NCBI GenBank assembly: GCA_902765485.1
Contig: CACWZZ010000016.1
Location: 1 to 41,990 of the forward strand
Reading direction: 5' to 3'
Source: an uncultured Bacteroidales bacterium
Lineage (GTDB): Bacteria; Bacteroidota; Bacteroidia; Bacteroidales; Paludibacteraceae
Length of the DNA stretch: 41,990 bases
Part shown: positions 30,397 through 38,519 of the stretch, piece after piece
Layout of the letters: every line of letters begins with the position of its first letter
Position numbering within the stretch: position 1 is the first letter of the stretch
The notes under the pieces: model-generated
Told to the model about the DNA's origin: nothing
What the model saw: the letters and a program-made list of their open reading frames with translations, nothing else
Database searches by the model: none
Program-made: the position numbers and the translations under genes

Positions 30397-32942
30397 TTGA
30401 CGCCCAGTTCCTCCAGCAGTTTCTCGAGGGCATCCATGTCTTGGATGAGGACATCGCGTCCCTTCGGTCCTTTGTTCGGTCCGACGATGCCGGCAGCTTC
30501 GAGTTGGTCGGAGAGTTTACCGGCGCGGTTATAACCGATCTCGAAAGCACGTTGCAGGCGGCTGGTGGAACCTTCCTGTTTGGCGACCACGTATCGCGCC
30601 ACGTCTGCGAACATCGGATCCAAGCGTTTCATATCCACGGATCCCGGTGCGAGCGCTTCTCCTTCGCCTCCTTCGCCCACATATTCCGGCAACTGATACG
30701 GTTCGGTATAGCGCTGTTGCTTGGAGATATGTTTGACGATTTCGTCCACTTCGGGCGTGTCCACAAAGGCACATTGCACACGGGTGATAGAAGCATTTCC
30801 GGCATAGAGCGAGTCTCCGCGTCCGATGAGCTGTTCGGCTCCTTTCGCATCGAGCACGGTTCGCGAGTCGATGACCGATTGTGTGCGCAGAGCTATACGG
30901 GTCGGAATGTTCGCTTTGATGACACCGGTGACGATGTTGACGGACGGACGCTGGGTAGCGAGTATCATGTGCATACCGACGGCACGCGCCTTCTGGGTGA
31001 TACGCGCAATCGGCGTCTCGACCTGTTTGCCCGCCTGCATGATAAAATCGCCGTACTCATCGATGATGATGACGATATATGGCAGGTATTGGTGGTGAAG
31101 ACTATCAGCCACTAACTTATTGGGATTCAGTCTTCTGCGGACGAACTTGTCGTTATAATCCTCCAAGTTGCGCACGCCGGCATCCATCAGCAGTTTGTAC
31201 CGGTTCTCCATCTCGATTACCAATGAGTTGAGGGTGTTGACGACCTTGTCGCAGTCGGTAATGACGATCTGCTCGGGATCGGTGTCCGGCATCGCCGCGA
31301 GGAAATGCTTGATGAGCGGTTTGTAGGGCGCGAACTCCACCATTTTCGGGTCCACCATGACGAGTTTGAGCTCCGCCGGGTGCTTCTTGTAAAGAAGCGA
31401 AGTGATGATGGCGTTGATGGCAACCGATTTACCTGTTCCGGTAGCACCCGCGACGAGCAAGTGCGGCGTTTTGGCGAGGTCGAACATGAAGACTTCGTTG
31501 GTGATCGTTCGTCCATAAGCGATCGGCAGCCGCATCTTCGTTTCCTCTTGGAAACGCTTGGAGGCGATGACGGAGTGCATCGAGACGGTCTGCGGTTTCT
31601 CGTTCGGGACTTCTATACCGATTGTTCCCTTGCCGGGCATCGGGGCGATGATACGGATTCCTGTCGCAGAAAGGCTCATCATAATATCGTTCTCGAGCGC
31701 CTGTACTTTCGCCACGCGGATACCTGCTTTCGGCACTATTTCATAGAGCGTCACGGTCGGTCCGACCGTTGCTTTGATACTATCAATTTCTATGCCATAG
31801 TTGCGGAGCGTGGTGACGATCCGTGCTCCGTTGGCGCGTTGTTCGTTCTCGTCGATAAGCGGCGCCGATTCGTTGTCATAGACTTTCAGGAGGTTGAGAC
31901 TGGGGAACTTGTAGAACTCCAGATCCTTGCGCGGGTCGTACGGACCGAGTTTCTCCAGCAGTTTGTCGGGATCCTTGGTGTACAGTTCATCTTCCGGGAT
32001 ATCTTCTATCTCCAGCTCCGGAGATTCCGGAGTTTCCAGGATTTCCGGGATTTCAGGTTCTTCGGGCTTCTCGGGTTCTTCGGGCTCTTCGGGATCTTTC
32101 GGTTCTTCGGGTTTGTCGATATTCTCAATTGTGAAAGTCACCTCATCCTCCTTGGGTTCGTCTTTGGGTTCGTCTTTCTTCTCTTCCTCAACGTCAATCG
32201 GGATGTCGATGGTCACTTCCTCGTCCGTTTTTTCCTCCTCTTCTTGCGGGGTTGGAGCGGGCTTCTCTTTCTTTTTGAAGAGTGTTTTACACCATTCGCC
32301 GAAAGCTTTGCATTTATCGATAAAACGCCGGTCGCTGACGATAAGGAAAATGACCATTGCCGCAGCCAGAATCAGGGCTGTTCCTATTTCGTTGACGTAG
32401 CTGACCATCCATCGCGCGGACGCTTCTCCGAACGCTCCACCCCAGAGGAACACGCCCATCTTATGCACCATGTTATGCGCAAAACCGAGTGTTACCGATC
32501 CCCAGAGGACAAGGAACGTGCCGCAGAGGAAGATTTTCAACGCCGGAATATCCCGCAACACATGCATGATCCGCAGCGCGTACGCGCCGAGCATACCGAT
32601 CAGCAAGATGGACATGAAACCGAAACTGCCGTCAATGAGGAACTGAGCCAACTCCGCTCCGGGCAAGCCCAATAGATTTCTGATCGCTTCGCGATTAGCG
32701 ATTCGTTCGGGTCGGGACATAGAGAGAACCGACTGGTCGGACGGACCGGTAAAGAGGTAACTGACATAAGCGAGGAGCGCGATTACCGCGAAGGTCAGCA
32801 GCAGAATGCCGCATATCATTCGCGTCTCTCTCGCCATCATAAAATGCTTCACCGTTTCCCAGACGTTCGGTTTCTCCACCTTGATGGCGCGAGGGGACGG
32901 ATCCGCAGAGGTATTCGATACTTTAGATGATGTTCGGGGCAT
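30393..32942 (-). CDS. ftsK: DNA translocase FtsK/SpoIIIE
   Basis: An 849-aa septal DNA pump that clears chromosomes from the closing septum and activates Xer recombination. Four membrane helices lie at about 42-62, 108-128, 137-155 and 185-202. A charged, Pro/Glu-rich linker (about 226-320, repeated PEEP units) follows. The RecA-like motor has Walker A GATGTGKS (about 499-506), MVDPKMVEF, and Walker B IIIDEYGDF. The C-terminal gamma winged helix (SRLQRAFEIGYNRAGKLSDQ) recognises polar DNA motifs. The start at 32942 (MPRTSSK) is chosen because the in-frame extension would begin inside the promoter. It would act with the Xer recombinase encoded at 695-1639. Confidence 0.96.
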   Translation of the reverse strand: MPRTSSKVSNTSADPSPRAIKVEKPNVWETVKHFMMARETRMICGILLLTFAVIALLAYVSYLFTGPSDQSVLSMSRPERIANREAIRNLLGLPGAELAQFLIDGSFGFMSILLIGMLGAYALRIMHVLRDIPALKIFLCGTFLVLWGSVTLGFAHNMVHKMGVFLWGGAFGEASARWMVSYVNEIGTALILAAAMVIFLIVSDRRFIDKCKAFGEWCKTLFKKKEKPAPTPQEEEEKTDEEVTIDIPIDVEEEKKDEPKDEPKEDEVTFTIENIDKPEEPKDPEEPEEPEKPEEPEIPEILETPESPELEIEDIPEDELYTKDPDKLLEKLGPYDPRKDLEFYKFPSLNLLKVYDNESAPLIDENEQRANGARIVTTLRNYGIEIDSIKATVGPTVTLYEIVPKAGIRVAKVQALENDIMMSLSATGIRIIAPMPGKGTIGIEVPNEKPQTVSMHSVIASKRFQEETKMRLPIAYGRTITNEVFMFDLAKTPHLLVAGATGTGKSVAINAIITSLLYKKHPAELKLVMVDPKMVEFAPYKPLIKHFLAAMPDTDPEQIVITDCDKVVNTLNSLVIEMENRYKLLMDAGVRNLEDYNDKFVRRRLNPNKLVADSLHHQYLPYIVIIIDEYGDFIMQAGKQVETPIARITQKARAVGMHMILATQRPSVNIVTGVIKANIPTRIALRTQSVIDSRTVLDAKGAEQLIGRGDSLYAGNASITRVQCAFVDTPEVDEIVKHISKQQRYTEPYQLPEYVGEGGEGEALAPGSVDMKRLDPMFADVARYVVAKQEGSTSRLQRAFEIGYNRAGKLSDQLEAAGIVGPNKGPKGRDVLIQDMDALEKLLEELGVK

Positions 32943-32960
32943 AATATCCAAATTTAGCAC

Positions 32961-32969
32961 GCAAAGGTA
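32961..32969 (-). promoter_or_regulatory. -7 box of the ftsK promoter
   Basis: TACCTTTGC on the minus strand, about 20 nt upstream of the ftsK ATG. The place where TTTG should lie (20 nt further up) reads CTTT and is inside a GGTGAAA repeat tract. Confidence 0.7.
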
Positions 32970-32978
32970 CAAAAAAAA

Positions 32979-33006
32979 GTTGAAAGGTGAAAGGTGAAAG
33001 GTGAAA
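32979..33006. repeat. Four 7-bp units (GGTGAAA) upstream of ftsK
   Basis: gttgaaa and three ggtgaaa in 7-bp phase, overlapping the -33 region of ftsK. This is the same word family as 5474-5535. Confidence 0.9.
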
Positions 33007-33061
33007 AATTATGATTTTTTATAACAAAAAGACTAATTTTTATAAATAAAGTACGCGTGCG

Positions 33062-33093
33062 CTTGCGTATATGAAAAATAATTTGTATCTTTG
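33062..33093 (+). promoter_or_regulatory. Promoter of the rseC-rnf operon
   Basis: CTTG (33062-33065), 20 nt, TATCTTTG (33086-33093), about 15 nt before the rseC start. Confidence 0.8.
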
Positions 33094-33107
33094 CAGCCGC
33101 TTTAAGT

Positions 33108-33527
33108 ATGGACATGGACGAAATGATCAGACATGAGGGGATCGTGGAGCGCATCGACGGTGAGATGGCGCACATCCGCATTGTGCAAACGAGTGCGTGC
33201 TCGGCGTGCAAAGCGAGGAGTATGTGCATGTCTGCGGAGAGCCAGGAGAAAGAGATGGACGCCGTGATGCTGGAGCCGATGCAACCGGGCGACCAAGTGG
33301 AGATTCTGGTTCGTGAACGGCTGGCGTGGAAAGCTGTGCTACTCGCTTACATTCTGCCTTTCGTCGTCATGGTGGCGTTGATCGCCATATTGGATATTCT
33401 GACCCCATGGTCGGAGGCGGTAGTGGGCACGATTTCGCTTTGCGGCATCGCTCTGTACTACATCGGGCTGAGTGTGTTCAAGCACCGCCTACAGACCCAA
33501 TTTTCCTTCACGGCAAGGAAGATCTAA
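33108..33527 (+). CDS. rseC: RseC/MucC-like SoxR-reducing system protein
   Basis: A 139-aa membrane protein. The N-terminal domain has a conserved Cys cluster (TSACSACKARSMCM) typical of RseC, then two membrane helices (about 75-97 and 103-121). In E. coli RseC works with the Rsx/Rnf complex to keep SoxR reduced. In Bacteroidetes rseC regularly heads the rnf operon, as here. The ATG at 33108 is the first after the promoter; ATGs at codons 3 and 6 are alternatives. Confidence 0.88.
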   Translation: MDMDEMIRHEGIVERIDGEMAHIRIVQTSACSACKARSMCMSAESQEKEMDAVMLEPMQPGDQVEILVRERLAWKAVLLAYILPFVVMVALIAILDILTPWSEAVVGTISLCGIALYYIGLSVFKHRLQTQFSFTARKI

Positions 33528-33576
33528 ACAAGAGCAAATTAATATTAACACAAATAACAAACAAAAATCCAAGAAC

Positions 33577-33993
33577 ATGAATTTAATTCTGATTTCAATG
33601 GGAGTATTAGGCGTGGTAGCCTTACTGGCAGCGATCCTGCTGTATGTTGTCAGCCTGTACTTCAAAGTGGAAGAAGATCCGCGCATTGACCTTGTGGCGG
33701 CTGTACTGCCGGGTGCCAACTGCGGCGGATGCGGTTTCGCCGGATGTCGTAACTTTGCGGAGGCTTGTGTTAAAGCCGGAGGCATTGACGGTCTGGCATG
33801 TCCCGTTGGTGGCGATCCCACGATGGAACAAGTAAAACTGATCTTAACCCCTGCGGACGCACAAGCGGAGACCCCTGCTGCGCAAGAGGGTGAGAAGAAG
33901 GGCTTCGATCCTGCTATTGCAGAGAAAATCAAGGCTTTGGCAACTCCAAGAGCTGCGTTCCCCAACTTAATCGCCATGGCACAAAAAAGTTAA
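33577..33993 (+). CDS. rnfB: RnfB, short form lacking the ferredoxin domains
   Basis: A 138-aa protein: membrane anchor (residues 1-29) and the N-terminal 4Fe-4S domain with C49, C52, C57 and C75 (CGGCGFAGC then ACPVGG), exactly as in RnfB. Typical RnfB continues into two to four ferredoxin-type CxxCxxCxxxCP clusters and reaches about 190-330 aa; here only a 45-residue Ala-rich tail follows (ending AFPNLIAMAQKS), and rnfC starts 6 nt after the stop, so no remnant of the missing part is left. RnfB takes electrons from reduced ferredoxin in the Rnf pump. Either this form does with one cluster, or another protein supplies the rest. The ATG at 33577 is followed directly by the helix. Confidence 0.88.
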   Translation: MNLILISMGVLGVVALLAAILLYVVSLYFKVEEDPRIDLVAAVLPGANCGGCGFAGCRNFAEACVKAGGIDGLACPVGGDPTMEQVKLILTPADAQAETPAAQEGEKKGFDPAIAEKIKALATPRAAFPNLIAMAQKS

Positions 33994-33998
33994 GAATT

Positions 33999-35345
33999 AT
34001 GAGAACATTCAAAATAGGCGGAGTTCATCCGCATGACAACAAACAATTCTCCGCGCACCAGCCTATTACGGTATGCCCGCTGCCTAAACAAGCGATTATT
34101 CCGCTTGTACAGCATATCGGCGCACCGGCTCAGGCTGTAGTGGCTGTCGGAGCGAAAGTGAAAGTAGGCGAACTGCTGGCAAAAGCCGGCGGGTTCGTGA
34201 GTGCGAACATCTGTTCGCCGGTAAGCGGAACGGTCACCAAGATTGATGCCACCACCGATGCGTGGGGCGCGCCGATGCAGGCGATCTTCATCGATGTAGA
34301 GGGCGACGAGTGGCTCCCGGAGATCGACCGCAAGCCGGAGATCATTCGCCAGTGCACATTGGAGCCGAAAGAGATCATCGACAAGATCGCGGCTGCCGGT
34401 ATCGTGGGTCTCGGCGGAGCTTGCTTCCCGACACACGTCAAACTGATGCCGCCTCCCGGCAAGAAAGCCGAAGTGCTGATTGTCAACGGTGTAGAGTGCG
34501 AGCCGTATCTGACTTGCGACCACCAGTTGATGCTGGAGCATGGCGAGGAGATCATCATCGGTATTCAGATCCTCAAGAAAGCGCTGGGTGTCAACCGTGC
34601 AATCATCGGTATCGAGAACAACAAACCCGATGCGATCGAGCACATGACGAAGTTGGCAAACGCTTCGCTGGGTATTGAGGTGATGCCGCTCAAGCTGCGT
34701 TACCCGCAGGGCGGTGAGAAACAGCTGATTGACGCTTGTATCGGTCGTCAGGTACCGTCCGGCGCACTGCCCATCGAGGTAGGAGCCGTGGTGGACAATG
34801 TGGCTACGATCTTCGCCGTTTATGAGGCTGTACAGAAGAACAAACCGCTGATCTCGCGCGTTATGACCGTGACCGGTAAGAACCTTGCCAAACCGGGCAA
34901 CTACTCCGTTCGTTTCGGTACGCCGATCGAGGAAGTGATTGCGCTGGCAGGTGGTGTTCCTGCGGACACCGGAAAGATCATCGGCGGCGGTCCGATGATG
35001 GGTCGCGCGATGGATCATATCGAGGGTATGCCGGCTAACAAACGTCTGTCGGGTCTGCTCTTTATGACCGAGGCAGAGAGCGTTCGTCCGGAGGAAGAGA
35101 ACTGTATCCGTTGCGGTAAGTGCGTTCAGGCTTGTCCGATGGGTCTGGAGCCGTATCTGCTGAGCCGTTTGGCTGAGCTGGAGATGTACGACGAGCTGGA
35201 GAAACATGACATCATGGACTGCATCGACTGCGGTTGCTGCGTCTTCACCTGTCCTGCTCACCGCCGTCTGCTCGACGGTATCCGTCCGGGTAAAGCCAAA
35301 GTGGGCGCTATCCTCCGCGAGCGCGCTGCGGCTGCGAAAAAATAA
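33999..35345 (+). CDS. rnfC: Rnf complex subunit RnfC
   Basis: A 448-aa membrane-associated subunit that exchanges electrons with NAD(H). N-terminal barrel-sandwich domain (VKVGELLAKAGGFVSANICSPVSG), Rossmann-like NADH/FMN part (GIVGLGGACFPTHVKL, VNGVECEPYLTCDH), an SLBB segment, and two 4Fe-4S clusters: CIRCGKCVQACPMG and CIDCGCCVFTCPAH. The C-terminal Ala/Lys extension seen in enterobacteria is short here. It follows rnfB by 5 nt. Confidence 0.96.
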   Translation: MRTFKIGGVHPHDNKQFSAHQPITVCPLPKQAIIPLVQHIGAPAQAVVAVGAKVKVGELLAKAGGFVSANICSPVSGTVTKIDATTDAWGAPMQAIFIDVEGDEWLPEIDRKPEIIRQCTLEPKEIIDKIAAAGIVGLGGACFPTHVKLMPPPGKKAEVLIVNGVECEPYLTCDHQLMLEHGEEIIIGIQILKKALGVNRAIIGIENNKPDAIEHMTKLANASLGIEVMPLKLRYPQGGEKQLIDACIGRQVPSGALPIEVGAVVDNVATIFAVYEAVQKNKPLISRVMTVTGKNLAKPGNYSVRFGTPIEEVIALAGGVPADTGKIIGGGPMMGRAMDHIEGMPANKRLSGLLFMTEAESVRPEEENCIRCGKCVQACPMGLEPYLLSRLAELEMYDELEKHDIMDCIDCGCCVFTCPAHRRLLDGIRPGKAKVGAILRERAAAAKK

Positions 35346-35374
35346 CATTGTTAAATCACTAATTACAATAACAA

Positions 35375-36379
35375 ATGAAAAATCTTATTGTTGCTCCGGC
35401 TCCTCACGCCCATAGCGGTGATAGCGTGCGTAAGAACATGCTTCTGGTTATTCTCGCGCTGCTGCCTGCTTATGTGGTATCTGTGATTGAGTTCGGCTGG
35501 GGTGCTCTTATCACGGCAGCCATCTCTATCTGCGCTTGCGTTCTGACAGAATGGTGTATTAGCCGTTTCGTGCTCAAAGAGCAAAAAATGACTATCGGAG
35601 ATCTCTCCGCTGTCCTGACCGGTCTGTTGCTGGCATTCAACCTGCCGTCCAACCTCGACTGGTGGATTGTTATCATCGGCGCGGTCGTTGCTATCGGCGT
35701 CGGCAAAATGACCTTTGGCGGTCTGGGACAAAACCCCTTCAACCCCGCTCTGGTGGGACGTGTGTTCCTGTTGATTTCTTTCCCTGCGCAGATGACCACA
35801 TGGCCGACTCCGCAAGGTTTCGGAGGTTCGTACGTGGATGCAGAGACGGGCGCTACTCCGCTCTATTATCTGAAACATATCGTTAAATCCGGTGATGCTT
35901 CGGTCATTGACCAGTTGCCTTCGCTCATGGATTCGTTCCTGGGTGTGATGGGTGGTTCGCTGGGTGAAGTGAGTGCATTGGCGCTCATCATCGGCGGTCT
36001 CATCCTCATCTGCTGCCGCGTCATCACATGGCATATTCCGGTAGCTATCATCGCGACTGTGGCTTGCTTCGCAGCTTGCACCGGTCTGGCAGGCGCACTG
36101 CCCGAGGGACTGACTACCGGCGAATACGTGGCTTACGAACTGCTCTCCGGCGGTCTGATGCTCGGTGCGTTCTTCATGGCTACCGACTATGTCACCAGCC
36201 CGATGAGTGCATGGGGTAAGATCATCTTCGGTATTGGCATCGGATTTATCGTAATGGTCATCCGTACATGGGGTAACTACCCCGAAGGTATGTCCTTCGC
36301 TATTCTGATCATGAACGCTTGCGTTCCATTGTTGAACAAGATTCGTCCGCAGCGTTTCGGCGAACCTAAAAAAGCATAA
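35375..36379 (+). CDS. rnfD: Rnf complex subunit RnfD
   Basis: A 334-aa membrane subunit with about nine to ten helices. The covalent FMN attachment motif reads TGATPL (in AETGATPLYYL, about residues 165-175), where the second Thr carries the flavin in the usual SGAT form. FGGLGQNPFNPALVGRVFLL and MATDYVTSPMSAWGKIIFG are family signatures. It is part of the ion-translocating core. Confidence 0.96.
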   Translation: MKNLIVAPAPHAHSGDSVRKNMLLVILALLPAYVVSVIEFGWGALITAAISICACVLTEWCISRFVLKEQKMTIGDLSAVLTGLLLAFNLPSNLDWWIVIIGAVVAIGVGKMTFGGLGQNPFNPALVGRVFLLISFPAQMTTWPTPQGFGGSYVDAETGATPLYYLKHIVKSGDASVIDQLPSLMDSFLGVMGGSLGEVSALALIIGGLILICCRVITWHIPVAIIATVACFAACTGLAGALPEGLTTGEYVAYELLSGGLMLGAFFMATDYVTSPMSAWGKIIFGIGIGFIVMVIRTWGNYPEGMSFAILIMNACVPLLNKIRPQRFGEPKKA

Positions 36380-36391
36380 GGAGGTACGATC

Positions 36392-37024
36392 ATGGCTAAA
36401 TTAGAAAGTACATTCAAGAATATGGTGCTCTCGCTGGTTATCATCTCGATGGTAGCCGCAGGCGCGCTCGCAGGAGTATATATCCTGACCGAGAAGAATA
36501 TCGCGCTGCAAGAAGCACAGAAACAACAGGCTGCAATCCTTGCCGTTCTTCCGGAGGGCTGCACAGTTGCTGAACCGGAAGAGGTTGATGGTCTGACGAT
36601 CTACAAAGCGTTCAAGGACGATCAATGGATTGCTACAGCAGTAGAGACCAGCGAAGTTGGTTTCGACGGACCGCAAGTGATCATGGTGGGTCTGGATGCA
36701 GAAGGCAAAGTGCTGGACTACGTAGTGCTCAAACAGACGGAGACTCCGGGTCTGGGTGCACATATCGACCACTGGTTCAAAGACGCCATCGGCAACCGCT
36801 CTATCATCGGTAAGAAAGCCGGTGCACTCGCGGTAACCAAAGAGGGCGGAGACGTAGATGCTATCACAGCCGCTACCATCTCTTCCAAAGCGTTCCTCAA
36901 AGCAATCAACAAAGCGTATAATGCAATCGCAGCGCAATCTGTAGAAGCTGCTACCGGCGCTACACAACAAGTACCAAGTGACCAAGTACAAAGTACAGAT
37001 GAAGAAAAGGAGGAAACACTATGA
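36392..37024 (+). CDS. rnfG: Rnf complex subunit RnfG
   Basis: A 210-aa subunit with an N-terminal helix (about 11-33) and a periplasmic FMN-binding domain. The covalent FMN motif appears as ITAATISSKAF (usual form SGATxTS), with Gly replaced by Ala. The C-terminal 20 residues (QQVPSDQVQSTDEEKEE) come from a 7/8-bp repeat tract (36968-36996) that recalls the VPSDK insert in trmO. It overlaps rnfE by 4 nt. Confidence 0.94.
   Translation: MAKLESTFKNMVLSLVIISMVAAGALAGVYILTEKNIALQEAQKQQAAILAVLPEGCTVAEPEEVDGLTIYKAFKDDQWIATAVETSEVGFDGPQVIMVGLDAEGKVLDYVVLKQTETPGLGAHIDHWFKDAIGNRSIIGKKAGALAVTKEGGDVDAITAATISSKAFLKAINKAYNAIAAQSVEAATGATQQVPSDQVQSTDEEKEETL
36968..36996. repeat. 7/8-bp tandem tract in the 3' end of rnfG
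   Basis: caagtac, caagtgac, caagtac, aaagtac; translated as the acidic C-terminal tail of RnfG. Confidence 0.8.
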
Positions 37025-37608
37025 GTAATGCAATGAAAACTCTCACCAACGGTATTCTCAAAGAGAATCCGACTTTCGCGCTCGTGCTCGGTATGTGTCC
37101 GACTCTGGCTACTACCACCAGCGCTGTTAACGGTATGTCCATGGGCTTGGCTACCCTCTTCGTGCTCGTTTGCTCGAACGTGGTGATCTCCATGCTCAAG
37201 AACCTCATCCCGGACAAAGTGCGTATCCCGGCGTTCATCGTCGTCATCGCTACGTTCGTGACCATGGTTCAACTGGTTATGCAGGCTTATCTGCCGGCTA
37301 TCTATGACGTGCTCGGTCTGTTCATTCCGCTGATCGTGGTGAACTGTATCGTGCTCGGCCGTGCAGAGGCTTTTGCGGCTAAAAACACCGTGGGTCTCTC
37401 TGCGCTGGACGGACTGGGAATGGGTCTCGGTTTCACCCTCTCGCTCACCGTGCTGGGTGTCATCCGCGAGTTCCTGGGAGCTGGCACAGTCTTCGGACTC
37501 CAGATCTACAGCAGCCAGTTCGCAGCTCTGATCTTCGTCCTCGCTCCGGGTGCATTCATCTGCCTTGCGTACCTCATGGCCGCAGTCAACAAACTGCAGA
37601 AAAAGTAA
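37021..37608 (+). CDS. rnfE: Rnf complex subunit RnfE
   Basis: A 195-aa six-helix subunit, homologous to NqrD. It shows KENPTFALVLGMCPTLATTT with the conserved membrane Cys, and VVNCIVLGRAEAFA with the second Cys; together with the Cys of RnfA these bind the intramembrane 2Fe-2S cluster. The start overlaps rnfG by 4 nt (ATGA). Confidence 0.96.
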   Translation: MSNAMKTLTNGILKENPTFALVLGMCPTLATTTSAVNGMSMGLATLFVLVCSNVVISMLKNLIPDKVRIPAFIVVIATFVTMVQLVMQAYLPAIYDVLGLFIPLIVVNCIVLGRAEAFAAKNTVGLSALDGLGMGLGFTLSLTVLGVIREFLGAGTVFGLQIYSSQFAALIFVLAPGAFICLAYLMAAVNKLQKK

Positions 37609-37632
37609 TTTTTAATTTTTAATTTTTAATTG
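37606..37632. repeat. 7-bp AT tract between rnfE and rnfA
   Basis: Repeats of AATTTTT begin at the rnfE stop codon and end 2 nt before the rnfA start. Confidence 0.85.
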
Positions 37633-37634
37633 AA

Positions 37635-38237
37635 ATGGTTTACTTTCTGATATTTATCTCTGCAATATTTGTTAACAATATTGTATTGAGCCAGTTCCTG
37701 GGCATCTGCCCGTTCCTGGGTGTAAGTAAGAAGATTGACACCGCGCTGGGCATGGGTGCCGCTGTGACGTTCGTGCTCACCCTCGCGACGGTAGTAACAT
37801 ACCTGCTGCAGAAACTGCTGGTGCTTTGGGGCATTGAGTTCCTCCAGACCATCCTCTTCATCCTCGTCATCGCTGCGCTTGTGCAGATGATTGAGATCAT
37901 GCTGAAGAAAGTGTCTCCGGCGCTCTATCAGGCACTCGGCGTGTTCCTGCCGCTGATCACCACCAACTGCTGTATTCTGGGTGTAGCTCTTATCGTGGCT
38001 GACCAGAGCAAGCTGCTGGCTAAACTGCCGCTCGGAGCCGAGTATGGTCTGCTCTCCGGCACAGTATATGCCTTCGCAACGGCTGTTGGTTTTGCTCTTG
38101 CGCTGATCCTGTTCGCAGGTATCCGCGAGCAGCTGGCATTGAATAAAGTGCCCGAAGCAATGAAGGGTACTCCGATTGCCCTTCTGACCGCCGGTCTGCT
38201 GGCTATGGCATTCATGGGCTTCAGCGGTGTGGTATAA
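37635..38237 (+). CDS. rnfA: Rnf complex subunit RnfA
   Basis: A 200-aa six-helix subunit, homologous to NqrE and inverted in topology to RnfE. FVNNIVLSQFLGICPFLGVSKK and LITTNCCILGVALI carry the conserved membrane cysteines. It is the last gene of the rnf operon, followed by a terminator. Confidence 0.96.
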   Translation: MVYFLIFISAIFVNNIVLSQFLGICPFLGVSKKIDTALGMGAAVTFVLTLATVVTYLLQKLLVLWGIEFLQTILFILVIAALVQMIEIMLKKVSPALYQALGVFLPLITTNCCILGVALIVADQSKLLAKLPLGAEYGLLSGTVYAFATAVGFALALILFAGIREQLALNKVPEAMKGTPIALLTAGLLAMAFMGFSGVV

Positions 38238-38242
38238 TTAAA

Positions 38243-38275
38243 TAGGACACTAGGATCTTAGTATCTTAGTCCCTT
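38243..38275. repeat. 8-bp tandem tract after rnfA
   Basis: actaggat, cttagtat, cttagtcc in 8-bp phase, just after the rnfA stop. Confidence 0.75.
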
Positions 38276-38279
38276 ACAC

Positions 38280-38325
38280 ACATACGCGCGTACTAATTAA
38301 TATGGTACGCGCGTATGTTGTTTTA
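38280..38325 (+). terminator. Terminator of the rnf operon
   Basis: A perfect 14-bp stem ACATACGCGCGTAC (38280-38293) / GTACGCGCGTATGT (38305-38318) with an 11-nt AT loop, followed by TGTTTTA. It marks the border between the core genes and the AT-rich accessory region. Confidence 0.85.
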
Positions 38326-38417
38326 TCCACCGACCGATGAGCGAGAGAAAACCGACTCAAGACCGAGGCACAAAACTCCCTAAAAACGTACGCACAAAAA
38401 AGAATTTTAGCAAAATC

Positions 38418-38449
38418 CTTGTGTATGTCGTTTTTTTTGTGTAATTTTG
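38418..38449 (+). promoter_or_regulatory. Canonical promoter upstream of the WYL gene
   Basis: CTTG (38418-38421), 20 nt, TAATTTTG (38442-38449), about 70 nt upstream of the WYL start codon. Confidence 0.6.
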
Positions 38450-38462
38450 CGCACACATCCAC

Positions 38463-38490
38463 TTTGTGGGAGAGTAAAGTAGTAATTTTG
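38463..38490 (+). promoter_or_regulatory. Second promoter of the WYL gene, island type
   Basis: TTTG (38463-38466), 16 nt, TAATTTTG (38483-38490), followed by CAG. The shorter 16-nt spacing and ccactttgtg start are shared with the promoter at 41343; the spacing is shared with 40628. Confidence 0.6.
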
Positions 38491-38519
38491 CAGCCGAAAC
38501 GCTAAAACACGAAAGAATT

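Noticed and set aside
32050-32130. Glu/Pro repeat in the FtsK linker as another repeat-derived insert
   Set aside because: FtsK linkers are naturally low-complexity and variable; the DNA period is codon-based, unlike the 7, 8 and 11-bp tracts.
31305-32675. A 456-codon plus-strand frame opposite ftsK
   Set aside because: It is a mirror of the Glu/Pro-rich linker and motor of FtsK and contains Phe-rich low-complexity sequence as expected for antisense.
33990-35348. A 452-codon open frame on the minus strand opposite rnfC
   Set aside because: It mirrors rnfC base for base and rnfC has full family motifs; the antisense protein has no recognisable domain and no promoter.
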